Positions 29,255 through 39,745 of a stretch of 64,000 bases of DNA are shown here, piece after piece. A program made the translations under genes and the position numbers. Position 1 is the stretch's first letter. Each line of letters opens with the position of its first letter. This DNA comes from Fasciola hepatica (Eukaryota; Platyhelminthes; Trematoda; Plagiorchiida; Fasciolidae). The DNA lies in contig CANUEZ040000199.1 of the NCBI GenBank assembly GCA_948099385.1, positions 134,001 through 198,000 on the forward strand, read 5' to 3'. The notes beneath the pieces were generated by a model. That model did no database searches and was not told where the DNA came from. It was given only the letters and a program-made list of their open reading frames with translations.

Positions 29255-29435
29255 CGCCGGTGCGGGCCGCCGTCAGATCCACCACTTTGGCCGACGCACA
29301 TCGGGCGTGCAGGACGTCTGCAACGATGTGCGGACGCAGATAGGATTGCGGATGGCACCTGTCAAAAAAAAGGTTTTCAGGTTAGGTGTCCCGCGCACGG
29401 TCAGCCCCACCCACCAGCGCCGGTTGCAGCAAAAA
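29255..29435 (+). repeat. Conserved GC-rich 3' UTR module R1, element I copy
   Basis: Reverse complement of the G and H modules. Shares ggtcagccccaccca, gcaacgatgtgcg and gggcgtgcaggacgtctgc with H. A plus-strand frame (29046-29573) reads FGRRTSGVQDVCNDVR here; equivalent frames are open in G and H. Confidence 0.8.
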
Positions 29436-29440
29436 ATCAT

Positions 29441-29771
29441 TCACCCGAAATGCTACAAATATGGAACTATCTCCCCCAGTTATCGCTTATTTTTCATCGT
29501 ACTTGTCTTTATCTTCGCAACCTTAGCTTACCGCTTCTTACGCCCGGAAAAATCTACTTTCCCTAGCACATAACTATCGCGGGGTTAAAAGACCGTTTCC
29601 GTACTCGGCCTACCGTTCATGATCCTTTTTTTCCCGATGATTCGTGCCAAACTGCCCGCTTGTCCTATTAGCAAACTTAACCAATCCCCGAGATAAAATT
29701 CGCTTTTATTTTATCAGTTATCAATATATTTTCAAAAGTCACATTTGTTGTTGCCATACACTTCCGTACCA
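29441..29771. other. Anonymous spacer
   Basis: 330 AT-rich bases between element I and the tandem repeat. Nothing recognisable. Confidence 0.5.
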
Positions 29772-29985
29772 CAATCTCCGGTATTCTACCTTGGTGAATC
29801 CTCCCAGACAATTTTGATTCTTGCATCTCTCCGGTCATCATGTTCGGCACTTAGATAAAGATTATCAAACGTAAATACTTACCTGCCATTTAAATACTCG
29901 CCCAGTACCCATTTCTATTTTGGTGCATCACATTTCACCTTTATGAAAGTAAGCAATGTGCCCAAAGATTACATGTTGCCGATGA
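29772..29985 (-). repeat. Tandem repeat family T, unit 1 (part a)
   Basis: Matches 31095-31345 (for example cctcccagacaattttgattcttgc and gtaaatacttacctgcc in both). Together with part b at 30961-31094 it makes one ~350-bp unit split by the A insertion. The reverse complement resembles 52330-52875. Confidence 0.7.
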
Positions 29986-30960
29986 CGTCAAGATAGCTGG
30001 AGTAGATATAGAACTTGACGTGTTAGCAGTACAAAACTGGGCACGCAAATGGGACCTTCCACTAAACCTCACCAAGTGTCAATGCTTGACCACAAATACA
30101 GGGGCTAGTGGGAATGGTGTGGGTTCGTTGCAAGTGGTCTCGCAGGCCAAAGACTTGGGAGTTATAATGGACAACAGCTTTAAGCCGTCAAAGCAGTACA
30201 CCTCAGCAGCCAATACGGCTAGGAGACAACTCTTTCGAGTTAGATCCATTATGTCGTGTAGAGATCTGGAGATTTTCGTTCCGATATATCAGGCCATAGT
30301 TAGGCCGCATATGGAGTACTGCGTGCAGGCCTGGGCACCGTACTACCAGAAATATATCGACTGTCTGGAGAAAGTGCAAGGGCTAGCCACTAGTGTGCTG
30401 GCTGCGCAAAGGGGGTTTAACTACACAGAGCGTCTCCGTGCCCTAGACCTGTTCTCGATGGAAAGACGGCGCATTCGCGGGGATTTGATGGAAACCTTCA
30501 AGGTAATGAGAAGACTGTCAGGAATAAGTCGAGAAGACCTTTTCTCTCTAATCCCGGAGAGAGGTACAAGGGGGCATAGCCTTAGATTACAAAGGAAACA
30601 TTCGAGGCTCCAAATTAGGGCGAAGTACTTCTCAAATAGAGTGGTACCCTATAGGAATAAGCTCCCGGAGGAGGTCATAAATACCACAACCGTGAAGGCT
30701 TTTAAGAAGGCAGTAGACCTATGTTGGGTGGCAGTATACCCCGAGTTATGTTAGGCAGCTTTTAGGGTCAGATGCAATTTACTCATTGTTTCCAACTTTC
30801 TCTGCCAAGGCTGATACTGCACAAACTTTCTGCCTTTCAGAAAAAGAAAATCACGCAGTGTTGGGAGCTACGAAAACGCGCCGACAACACAACTATCTGG
30901 ACACATGATTGGCTCTAGCCACACCAAGTCCTGTGCAAACTGAACTGAACTGAACTGAAC
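29986..30960 (+). mobile_element. CR1-like element A, copy 3: 3'-terminal fragment
   Basis: 5'-truncated in the RT domain (starts gccgatgacgtcaagatag, i.e. just at the ADDVKIAG motif). Includes the ORF2 C-terminus, 3' UTR (30755-30935) and terminal (AACTG)n at 30938-30961. It is nearly identical to 38549-39520. Confidence 0.88.
29990..30754 (+). pseudogene. ORF2 C-terminal domain of element A, copy 3 (5'-truncated)
   Basis: Open frame through the region after the RT catalytic site: WDLPLNLTKCQCL, AKDLGVIMDNSFKPSKQY, MEYCVQAWAPYYQKYI, ERLRALDLFSMERRRIRGDL, ending AVYPELC at 30754. It lacks the endonuclease and most RT. No internal stop is seen, so this 3' fragment is young, but it cannot encode an active enzyme. 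Confidence 0.85.
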
Positions 30961-31450
30961 TACATCCGGCCACTTCTTCCACCACCACTCCAGCGACCTC
31001 GCCAGATGTGATGTCCATTTGGTTTATCACGGACTCCACCCACATCCATCCGCCCAACTTCTCAACAGTATTCAGCGTTTGTTGGTGCTTTTTCATATCC
31101 GGTATTCTATCTTTGTAAATCCTCCCAGACAATTTTGATTCTTGCATCTCTCTGGTCTTCATGTTCGGCACTTAGATAACGATTATCAAACGTAAATACT
31201 TACCTGCCATTTAAATACTCATCTGTGCAAACCGTGTGTCTGCTACTGTCATGGCTACGCATCACAAACTGATTTATCGCCCAGTACCCATTTCTATTTT
31301 GGTGCATCACATTCCCCCCTCATGAACGTTAACAATGTGCGCAACGACTATATGCTTGCGTCCGGTCACTTCTTTTACCATCACCTAGGCAATCACTCTC
31401 TACAAATGAGTCCTCCATTGGGTATTTAACGGGCTCAGCCGATATTTGGT
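30961..31450 (-). repeat. Tandem repeat family T, unit 1 (part b) and unit 2
   Basis: 30961-31094 completes unit 1 and 31095-31450 is unit 2. The joins are recognisable because both contain a ccggccacttcttcc/ccggtcacttctttt block (30965 and 31364), which follows the tacatgttgc/tatgcttgc text found at 29970 and 31348. Unit 2 has an extra 58 bases at 31221-31278 relative to unit 1. Confidence 0.65.
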
Positions 31451-32077
31451 CGCTGAACGTTTCAAGGAAAATCTTTGAAAGATTTTGATTGTTCTTTGTC
31501 TGCAAATTCATTTCTCTCATCGTCTGATTTCCAATCCAAAGCCGTGACATACTCCGCGGAGCGCTGTAGCTGGTTCATGTCTCCCTCGGAAACTTCTTTT
31601 TCCTCGAAGTGAACAAAACTTTCGTCAATTCTGTTTGATTCTCCTGTTGCATAGCACTTCTTTTTGTACTATTTCAGGAAGAGTCAGCTGCCTTCGACCA
31701 GCTCGACCCTGACTTGGCCGAGTTGACCACCCGACCTTGAGTTCATATTTGCCGGGCGCCGCCACAGAGAGTGAATTAAATACTTTCTCCTGTACAATAT
31801 TGAGTGCATATACCTTAACCGACCTCTTGGAATTCGGACTCTACGTCCAATTGTACAGTTTGATCTTGCGTTACAGCATGCCTCGGGTTATCCAAAATAA
31901 ACGATTATCATTATCATTATCAAATCCTCCAACTCTAACAAGAACCCATCCGCAAGGCAGCGGGATAGCTCATTGGAAGCCCATTTGCTCGGATCAATTA
32001 TTCTTCCACTGATTCTGCCGATTGAGTTGCCAGCTCAAATCGACCCCCAACCTGGAGCCTACGACGTACCTCAAACG
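31451..32077. other. Anonymous spacer
   Basis: No coding sequence or recognisable repeat apart from a short attatcattatca run near 31905. Confidence 0.5.
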
Positions 32078-32250
32078 ACGGACACAAACCGCTCGGAAAC
32101 CGCTCAGAAACCGTCTAGAAAATCGGTCGCAAACCAATCAGAAACCGCCCGAAAACCGATCGGCGTAATAGTCAAAACCGACCAAAAACCGGCCGAAAAC
32201 CGATCGGTTTCGGAGCGGTTTCTGGCCGGTTTTCGACCGATTTTCGTGAA
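32078..32250. repeat. Degenerate decamer minisatellite with an internal strand flip
   Basis: Repeats of a ~10-base unit close to gaaaccgatc/gaaaaccgac run on plus from about 32078 to 32200. The text then continues as the reverse complement (gatcggtttcgg, ggccggttttcgaccgattttcg) to about 32250. The switch lies at a palindrome (aaccgatcggtt, near 32198). Confidence 0.75.
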
Positions 32251-32534
32251 TCGTTTGAAATACGTGATATGATTTGTTAATTTTTTTCAATAACCCAAAT
32301 TACGTATCACGACGCTCATTTCTATCTTCTTATTTATTATTTTCCAATTATTTGTCCTTATTTTACCCATTTTGTGGGAGTAAAACAAGGCGATTTATAC
32401 TGAGGTTCTCAGGACATTTCGATGAATCAAACCAGTACGTTTAAATAAAACGCCAACCAAGCATTGCACATTACTTCGGTCTTCGATTTCATCCGTATCA
32501 ATTACTCGTTCATCCGTGTAAAATGGCTACTAAA

Positions 32535-32600
32535 CAAACCGACCGAAAACCGATCGAAAACCGATAGAAAACCGATCGAAAACCGATCGAAAACCGATGT
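32535..32600 (+). repeat. Decamer minisatellite (gaaaaccgatc)n
   Basis: Six near-perfect copies of a 10-11-base unit (aaaccgatcg) at about 32540-32598. The same unit as the 32078 cluster but more homogeneous. Confidence 0.85.
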
Positions 32601-32661
32601 TACGAACGAGCTGTGTGCTACAAGGGTTGTTTACGGGCTTCGGCACCTTATTTGAAAAAAA

Positions 32662-33066
32662 ATGCAGCACGCCTACAAAAAGGTCCAGCGACTAGCCACT
32701 CGGACGGTTGAAGGACAACGAGGGAAATCACATGAACAACGATTGTTAGGCATGGGACTCTTTTCACATGACAAAAGAAGACTCAGGGAAAACTTCATCG
32801 GGGCGTTGAAAATTCTGAAAGTTTTATCGATCATATGTGCGGGATATCTACTTGAACAGGCCACTGACCACAGAACGAGAGGAAATAGTGCAAAATTGTG
32901 GAAGCCACGCTCTAGGCTAAATGTGCAGGCGAACTTCTTCAGCAAAAGATTGGTAGGAATGTGGAATAGACTAACGGAAGAAATAGTTAGCGCACAACGT
33001 GTGGGGCATTTTAAAAAGATGCTGGATGCTAAGTGGGACAAGTTATTCAAAGAAGTAGAATACTGA
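32662..33066 (+). pseudogene. CR1-like element C, ORF2 C-terminal fragment
   Basis: 134-aa open frame: KVQRLATRTVEGQRG, KRRLRENFIGALKIL, RTRGNSAKLWKPRSR, FFSKRLVGMWNRL, ending FKEVEY. It corresponds to the post-RT domain of A and B. It is 5'-truncated and the 3' UTR is short. The last ~80 bases (from 32985) belong to the left arm of the large inverted duplication; the rest is outside it. Confidence 0.75.
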
Positions 33067-33169
33067 GGAGGAGGAGGGAGAAATCGTACTTTACCCCAGG
33101 CTTTTCAGTATCTTGTGTTCATGCCTACGATTCTGCGGCATTAAGTAAAATGGAACGCTAACTTCTTGG

Positions 33170-34653
33170 TTGTCTCTTGCCTGGATGGTGAAAAGACCGC
33201 TTCTTCTAGTTCTTTTTCCAGCCAACTGGTGTTCAAGACGGTATTTTCAAAGAAACTCGACCATCACTGCCGAAATGAATGGGACAGAGGTTGATCCCAT
33301 TGGTCAGGCAGTAAGCTGTGGGAACAAGGAATGCACGGACCTGGTGCAAGATGAGGGAATTCAATGCGACTAGTGTTAAATTTGGTATCATCAAAAGTGC
33401 TCCAAGCTGGAAGAGAAAGACTTCGAGCTGCACATCAAGTACGCATCGCTCAAGTGGATATGCGCCCACTGCTTTGCGTTTGCAAGCGAGTGCTCGCGTA
33501 TAATTCGAGGCGAACTATGGAAAAGGGACACGAACGTGAAGCTGGAACCAAGACTCGAGAGAGCCAGTTCGATCCATAGCCTAGAGGGAAAAGAAAACCG
33601 GGTGCCAGAGCACAAAAATAAAAAAGACAACCCAAGCCAAAGGGCAAAAAAAGCAAAGAGGTAGCAGGAGTCACCAATGTGGGGAAAAGCCTCCTGACGG
33701 AAGTGGAATCCCTCGAGGAGCAGGTCAAACGCCTAGATGCTGAAGTGCAACGCATGAAGCGTGACACTGAGGTCATGGCAGACAGAAGTAGAAGACTGCT
33801 ACTTCATAACCTTAGGGAGAACATCGTAAAAGACGGTAGAATCAGGAAGGAGGAAAACCGCCGGCATGTGACTTAGGTTCTTAGGATGGCTGGTCTACCT
33901 CCTACGACACCAATAGTCAAGTGCCATCGAATAGGACTATGGCGTGGAGCACAACCAGCGCCGCCACGACCCCTGGTAGTTGTATTCCACAGTGTCTACT
34001 GGAGGGATATGCTGCTGTCCAGGGCGGGGGCAGTTGAGGGCAACACGCAGGGAATGGTTAGGGTTACACCTGACAGCCCAGCATTTGTCAAACCGGCTAA
34101 TGCCATAGTCTCGCAGAGAACGGGCACACATGATCTTAGGAGGCCGAAGCTACATGTAGCGAAGCTGGAGATGACCCCTCTTGGGAAGTCAACACCTAAG
34201 GTCCAAGGAGTAATCCAGGTACCAAAGGTGGCTTCAGGCTCCGGTATACAAAAAGCCAAAGATCAGGAAGTTCGAAAGACCAAAGAGAAGAGGACTCACA
34301 GGGCATTCAGTCCGGTTGGTGTTGAGAACGTGCAGCCAGCCAGCCCTATTCTAGAGGAGACTCCCAAAAAGTCCTCTCTGGCGCAAACATCGAAGCTGGA
34401 GATATCAGAGGGAAAAGCCGAGGAAACCAGTTGAGCTGAGGTGGTCGCAAGACCATCCCGGGCCATCAGTACGGCGACTCAAAAGGGGGTAACGTCCTTT
34501 GTGCATGTCGAGCCTGACACCGGGTCGACGGGTGGAAAAGAAAAAGCCACGAAACTCAGAGTGTCACTTGATATGCAAGATGCTGCACCGCCGACACCTT
34601 CAGAGGCAAAAAACGGGGCATCACCTCGGAATTTGCGCCCAAGGGTACCCTAG
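33170..34653 (+). pseudogene. ORF1 of A-type element in left arm (PHD-like finger), multiple stops
   Basis: Starts at ATG 33170. A zinc-finger region (CGNKEC, GIQCD, IWYHQKCSKL, LKWICAHC) spans about 33318-33470 and is interrupted by TAG and TAA at about 33370-33378. A coiled-coil segment follows (EVESLEEQVKRLDAEVQRM, 33690-33750), then LLLHNLREN, a stop after RRHVT (33874-33876), and an RRM-like part (VKCHRIGLW, PRPLVVVFHS). A Lys/Pro-rich tail has a stop near 34432. In the intact family this would bind RNA. The same architecture (PHD-like finger, basic linker, VVN/HNL segment) is seen in element X. The right-arm copy shares these stops. Confidence 0.7.
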
Positions 34654-34689
34654 CCCTAGAATTAGGAATGAAGTAAGTAACGAGGACCA

Positions 34690-36431
34690 GGTAACCGTCA
34701 ATTTGGAACACCAACACCTGCAGTCTCCCGGGAAAAAAAGGGGAGTTGACGGCTAGGATTGCAGAGTCTGATGTCGTTGCTTTGACGGAAACTTGGATAA
34801 AGCCAGAAGCTGACAGGTGCTTTCGGAGATACGCTGCCCACAGACAGGATAGAACAGATGGAAGGAAGGGGGCGGAGTGGCACTTCTAATACGGACCAAA
34901 ATAGGCCATTGGGAGGCTCCGTTCCACTTAGTATCCGGTAATGTACAGGCCAGATCCTGCTTTATCGGGATCGAGGCGCGAACGGTATGCATTATCTGTA
35001 TCTACAAGGCACCGCTAGCCACAGATGAGGAAGACGTTGAGCTCTTGCAAATGCTGGATGCGGTGCTGGCACAGACAAAGGAGTTCATCTTATTACAGGA
35101 TCTCAACCTACCCGAAATCAAATGGGAAAGCGGGATCGCACCAAGGGGACCAAAGGGAGACAAGTTTCTGCAGTGGGTCCAGTTAATGCACTTACGTAGC
35201 ATGTGACACAGGCCACTAGACACAGAGGTGGACAGCACCCGTCTCTCCTTGACTTAATCATAACGCGGCACCATCAGGACGTTAAGGGAATTAAGTGGGA
35301 AGAGCCACTTGGAAAAAGTGATCATGTAGTCCTAAGGGTCACACTAAGACTAAGCAAGGCGCCGAAGGAAATCGTGTTACGTCGGCGCTATGGGAGAATC
35401 AACATAGGTGAACTAAAGAGGGCGGCGGAGGAAATTCAGTGGACACCGAGACACACAAACGCCTCCGTAGAGGAACGTTGGGAGACCATCAAGATGGAGA
35501 TACTCGAACTTACAGATGAGTTCGCACCCCTGACGATGGCAGGCAGTAGAAATCTACTCCCATGGTGGAAGTCAAAAGTCCGCAAGGCCATAGGTATTCG
35601 TGGGCAACGATGGGCGGCGTACAAGCTGTACAGAACTCAGGGGACATGGAATAGCTATAAGATGGTTAGGAACAGAGCTCAAGAGATCCAAAGAGTGGAG
35701 AAATATGCCTTCGAGCGTCGGTTAGCTGCGTCGGTCCGCACAAACCCAAAGCGATTCTACGCCTACGTGCAATCTCACAAACGTACGAGAGAGAGCGTAG
35801 CAACTTTGGAAGGAGCACAGGGACGACTAGCTCTAAACGACGAAGACAAGGCTGACATGCTCTTGGAATTCTTCAAGAGCATATATCGACCAGAAAATAG
35901 TTTGGAGGAAAGAATGGAGGGCCCACAGGCGCCTCCAATACCCGAACTTACTGTAGGAGAAGAAGAAGTGTACGCGGAGTTGCAAACGTTGAATAGAAAT
36001 AAAGCAGCAGGTCCAGACGGGATTCATCCAGCAACCGTTCAGCCTCTGGCCGAGGTCGTGAAGGCTCCGGTGACGAAGCTGTATGAAACGTCACTTAGAA
36101 AGGGAATTGTGCCGGGAGGCTGGAGGAGAGCAACAGTGGTAGGCATTCACAAGAGTGGACCCCGACAAAAGGCCGAAAATTACCGGCCGGTCAGCTTGAC
36201 TTCAGAACTGTGTAATTGCCTGCAGCGAATAGTCAAGAAACAGATCTCTAGGCATTTGGTTCAACAAAACATCACATCAAATGCTCAGCATGGGTTTGTG
36301 GCAGGGCGATCCTGTCTGACGAATATCCTTCTGTTCCTCGATGAGGTAACCAAGCGTCTGGACGAAGGGCAATCGATTGCGGTCTGTTACTTGGACTTCA
36401 GCAAGGCGTTTGATTCTGTGAACAAGGCTTA
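34690..36431 (+). pseudogene. ORF2 N-terminal part (endonuclease and RT start), left arm
   Basis: Endonuclease start at about 34745 (ARIAESDVVALTETWIKPEADR). A frameshift near 34865 leads to 34877-35206 (GVALLIRT, IYKAPLA, LQDLNLPEIKWESG). Another near 35200 leads to a 409-codon frame (35203-36432) with LLDLIITRHH, GKSDHVVLR, WWKSKVRKAIG, KAAGPDGIHP, NYRPVSLTS, HGFVAGRSCLTNIL and DFSKAFDSVN, the RT motif A. The frame is cut at 36431 by element E, before the catalytic ADD motif. The next piece resumes at about 38480. LQDLNLP replaces the usual GDFN in the nuclease. Confidence 0.8.
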
Positions 36432-38440
36432 GGCATTTATTTGTGACGGTTTCTATTACCTTATGAGTACCTACTGCCCCCCTAACCGGCGTAGACCCCG
36501 GGTGAGGGGACCGCCGTGGTTTGACCTGGAGCTCAGACACCTGCTCAAACGACGAAATCAGGCCTGGCAGCGGTTCCAATCTACAGGTGAGGGTTATGAT
36601 ATCTTTCACAGGATTTGTAACTAATGTACCGAACAAAAACGGATAAAGCCAATGGCTTTCGAGGAGGCATTCGCGGTCGATGCATTGTGAGCACCCAAGC
36701 GCCTGTTTGCATACTGAGAGCCCCGCACCAGAGCGAAGGTAAGTATCCCGGCGCTGATGGACAACGACAAAACGGTTGCAACAGATGATGAAAAGACTGA
36801 GACATTAGCCAAGCATTATCTGCCAGTTTATTCTGTGGAGAAAGGAGCGACAATCCCGATAGTGGATGGCTCGCCCCTGTTCATTATGTACGACTTTTGG
36901 GATCCGGAAATGAATAACATGCTCAAATTCATCAAAACCCATAAGTCACCGGGACCGGACGACGTGCATCCGTTGATGTTGAAGGAGTTGGCGGACCAGC
37001 TAACTAGAACGCTGACGCAGTTGTTCAATTTATCGTTGGCCACTGGCAGTCTACCTCGGGAGTGAAAAAAAGCAGCCGTGCTTCCGCTGTACGAGGGTGG
37101 GACAAAATCCACGTCGGCCAACTACCGCCCAGTTGGCTTTACTTCCGTAGCTGGAAAGGTCATGGAAAGGCTGGTGGCTGCTTGCATACGTGAACATCTT
37201 GGGCGCTGTCAACTGCTATGCGCAGAGCAGCACGGTTTTCGGCGGAAAAGATCATGTCTGTCAAACCTGTTGACTGCCCGTGGAATTTGGTCGAACTCCA
37301 AGGCCGAGGGATATGTCACGGACGTCATCTTTGTGGACTTTAATAGGGCCTTTGATAAAGTTGCTCACAATGGGCTGTTGCTGAAACTCCGGGCCATCGG
37401 CATCTCAGAGCCCATTTTTCACTGGATTGAGGATTTCTTGGTCGGGAGAACCTTTTCCGTGAGAGTTGCACGGTCCCAGTCTGCGTGGTATCCAGTTAGC
37501 GGTGGCGTGCCGCAAGGCTCCGTGCTAGGGCCCCTGTTGTTTATAGTGTTTGTGAACGACCTGCCAAGGACCATTCCATCCCTGTGCTTTATCTAAGCCG
37601 ACGACCTAAAGATCGGGCGCACCATTCGACCGGCAGAGGATCGAGAGATACTACAGGAGGATCTGCAGGTTCTCGTCAATTGGTGGACCATCTGGGGTCT
37701 ACCGATAGACGTGAACAAGTGCGCGAGAGTGATGATTGGTGGCTCCAACGATACTTCCGGCTACTGCCTCGGGAGTATTGTACTCCGTCACGCGCAGGAC
37801 GAAAAGGGCCTCGGAGTTGTTGCCACCAACAATCTGAAGACAAGGGCACACACTGAGAGCGTGCGTCTCAGCGTGGATGACGTTTGGTCCCATTCGCCGT
37901 TCATTTGGGCCTGTACCCCTGGACGCTCTCCGACGGCTTTATGTCTCACATGTACGTCCTCGTTGGGAATATGGCGGTTCGGCTGTCTACCCGTGCACGG
38001 CAGCCAAAATAGCCAAACTGGAGCGAGTGCAAAATGCCGCCACACACTTCGTGGGCGGACTGCATGGGCTCAGCTACGAGGAACGCCTAGAGGCCACCGA
38101 GTTGTTTCCCATTGCCTATCAACGTCTTTGGGGCGACCTCATCTATGCCAGGCGAATAATCCGTGGTGAGTTGGGCCGTGAACTACAGTCGGAATTCCTG
38201 CTCAGGAATAATGATCGTACAAAAGGACACAACCTGAAGCTCTGTATGGTGAATTTTACCGGCTTACCGGCCATCTGTCGATTGTCAACGAGAGTAACCA
38301 ACCTCTGGAACGCTATACCGACGGATGTGGTGGACGAGGAAACAGAAACACTATTCAAGAGAAAATGAGATTAGACGCCGTAGGTTTAATGACGGAGCAC
38401 AGAAATCCAACCGAGTCAAAATAGTACGATGTGAAGGGGC
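36432..38440 (+). mobile_element. X-like element E inserted in the A-type element, left arm
   Basis: 5'-truncated element starting in the ORF2 linker (DGFYYLMSTYCPP then GPPWFDLELRHLLKRRNQAW), clearly related to element X (FDSQLRRLLKRRNRAW). The 3' end is near 38440. Insertion removed about 57 codons of the host ORF2, between DFSKAFDSVN and the FINDLARG segment, judged from intact element B. Confidence 0.8.
36445..38368 (+). pseudogene. ORF2 of element E (RT), many stops
   Basis: Interrupted by stops at about 36622, 36688 and 36706 and a TGA before KKAAVLPLY (37063-37065). RT motifs follow: NYRPVGFTSVAGKVMERL, FVDFNRAFDKVAHN, GVPQGSVLGPLLF. The catalytic region reads FI-stop-ADDLKI (TAA at 37594-37596 replaces the Tyr of YADD). 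The C-terminal part is in other frames (37877-38368: VRPRWEYGGSAVYP, RLWGDLIYARRIIRGEL, WNAIPTDVVDEE). Inactive. The right arm carries the same lesions. Confidence 0.8.
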
Positions 38441-38479
38441 TCATAAGGGATGAGAGCTCACTGCCGCTTACAAGAAGAC

Positions 38480-39532
38480 ACTCAGCTCTTACTTATCTTT
38501 ATCAACGACCTAGCACGTGGGCTTACAAAACCCACCTTCATGTTTGCCGATGACGTCAAGATAGCTGGAGTAGCTATAGAACTTGACGTGTTAGCAGTGC
38601 AAAACTGCGCACGCAAATGGGACCTTCCACTAAACCTCACCAAGTGTCAATGCTTGACCACAAATACAGGGGCTAGTGGGAATGGTTTGGGTTCGTTGCA
38701 AGTGGTCTCGCAGGCCAAAGACTTGGGAGTTATAATGGACAACAGCTTCAAGCCGTCAAAGCAGTACACCTCAGCAGCCAATACGGCTAGGAGAGAACTC
38801 TTTCGAGTTAGATCCATTATGTCGTGTAGAGATCTGGAGATTTTCGTTCCGATATATTAGGCCATAGTTAGGCCGCATATGGAGTACTGCGTGCAGGCCT
38901 GGGCACCGTACTACCAGAAATATATCGACTGTCTGGAGAAAGTGCAAGGGCTAGCCACTAGTGTGCTGGCTGCGCAAAGGGGGTTTAACTACACAGAGCG
39001 TCTCCGTGCCCTAGACCTGTTCTCGATGGAAAGACGGCGCATTCGCGGGGATTTGATGGAAACCTTCAAGGTAATGAGAAGACTGTCAGGAATAAGTCGA
39101 GAAGACCTTTTCTCTCTAATCCCGGAGAGAGGTACAAGGGGGCATAGCCTTAGATTACAAAGGAAACATTCGAGGCTCCAAATTAGGGCGAAGTACTTCT
39201 CAAATAGAGTGGTACCCTATAGGAATAAGCTCCCGGAGGAGGTCATAAATACCACAACCGTGAAGGCTTTTAAGAAGGCAGTAGACCTATTTTGGGTGGC
39301 AGTATACCCCGAGTTATGTTAGGCAGCTTTTAGGGTCAGATGCAACTTACTCACTGTTTCCACCTTACTCTGCCAAGGCTGATACTGCACAAAGTTTCTG
39401 CCTTTCAGAAAAAGAAAATCACGCAGTGTTGGGAGCTACGGAAACGCGCCGACAACACAACTATCTGGACACACGATCGGCTCTAGCCACAACAAGTCCT
39501 GTGCAAACTGAATTTAACTGAACTGAACTGAA
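38480..39532 (+). pseudogene. A-type element ORF2 C-terminal part and 3' UTR, left arm
   Basis: Resumes with LLLIFINDLARGLTKPTFMFADDVKIAG (catalytic FADD shown in pieces: FMFADD), then the same C-terminal domain as A copy 3, with a stop after EIFVPIY (TAG at 38858-38860) before MEYCVQAWAPYY. ORF ends at 39322. The 3' UTR runs to 39510 and the terminal (AACTG)n repeat to 39532. Most simply the second half of the ORF2 begun at 34690. An independent 5'-truncated A insertion beside E is the alternative. Confidence 0.75.
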
Positions 39533-39745
39533 ACCCATTCTTGCAACAAAGGTAGATGAAATCAAGAAAAGTCAGAGTAGTTGGCGCCGATCTCTGTGCA
39601 TATCACTGACAGAATTCTGGACGCTTTGTTTATGCCGGCCAATATCAGCCTGTGCAACCAGACCTGACCTAGTTAATGGTGAATGGATCTCGAGTGTTGA
39701 CGTACTGCAGCTGTCACCCCAACGCCGCGGTGTAGCGCATATCAG
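39533..39745. other. Left part of the palindrome spacer
   Basis: No open frame. 39590-39670 (gaattctggacgctttg, ccggccaatatcagcc) resembles the reverse complement of the B 3' UTR near 4905-4950, suggesting another plus-strand 3' end of a B-like element. Weak evidence. Confidence 0.35.

Larger units (their letters stand above)
28180..29440 (+). mobile_element. Non-LTR element I: 3'-terminal fragment related to G and H
   Basis: Plus-strand, 5'-truncated. ORF2 C-terminal domain at about 28185-28832, then a 600-bp 3' UTR with the shared gcagtctggg-type block and the R1 module (29255-29435), ending near 29440 in an A-rich run (gcaaaaaatc). Confidence 0.8.
32985..39532 (+). repeat. Large inverted duplication, left arm (~6.5 kb)
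   Basis: Every feature here reappears inverted at 41192-47730, with coordinates summing to 80714-80715 throughout (for example 33170/47544, 35203/45512, 38879/41836). That constancy means almost no net indels over 6.5 kb. Observed differences are scattered substitutions (for example Lys/Arg near 33189, Gly/Glu near 35291, Val/Met near 36071). Shared premature stops show the arms are copies at DNA level. Confidence 0.95.

Noticed and set aside
29046..29573. Protein frame (GVQDVCNDVR) in the R1 module as a conserved small gene
   Set aside because: Open in all three copies but inside 3' UTRs, with no shared start and with frame ends that differ; nucleotide conservation is a sufficient explanation.
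32535..32600. CRISPR-like direct repeats
   Set aside because: Units are 10-11 bases and contiguous without spacers in a eukaryotic repeat region; a minisatellite.
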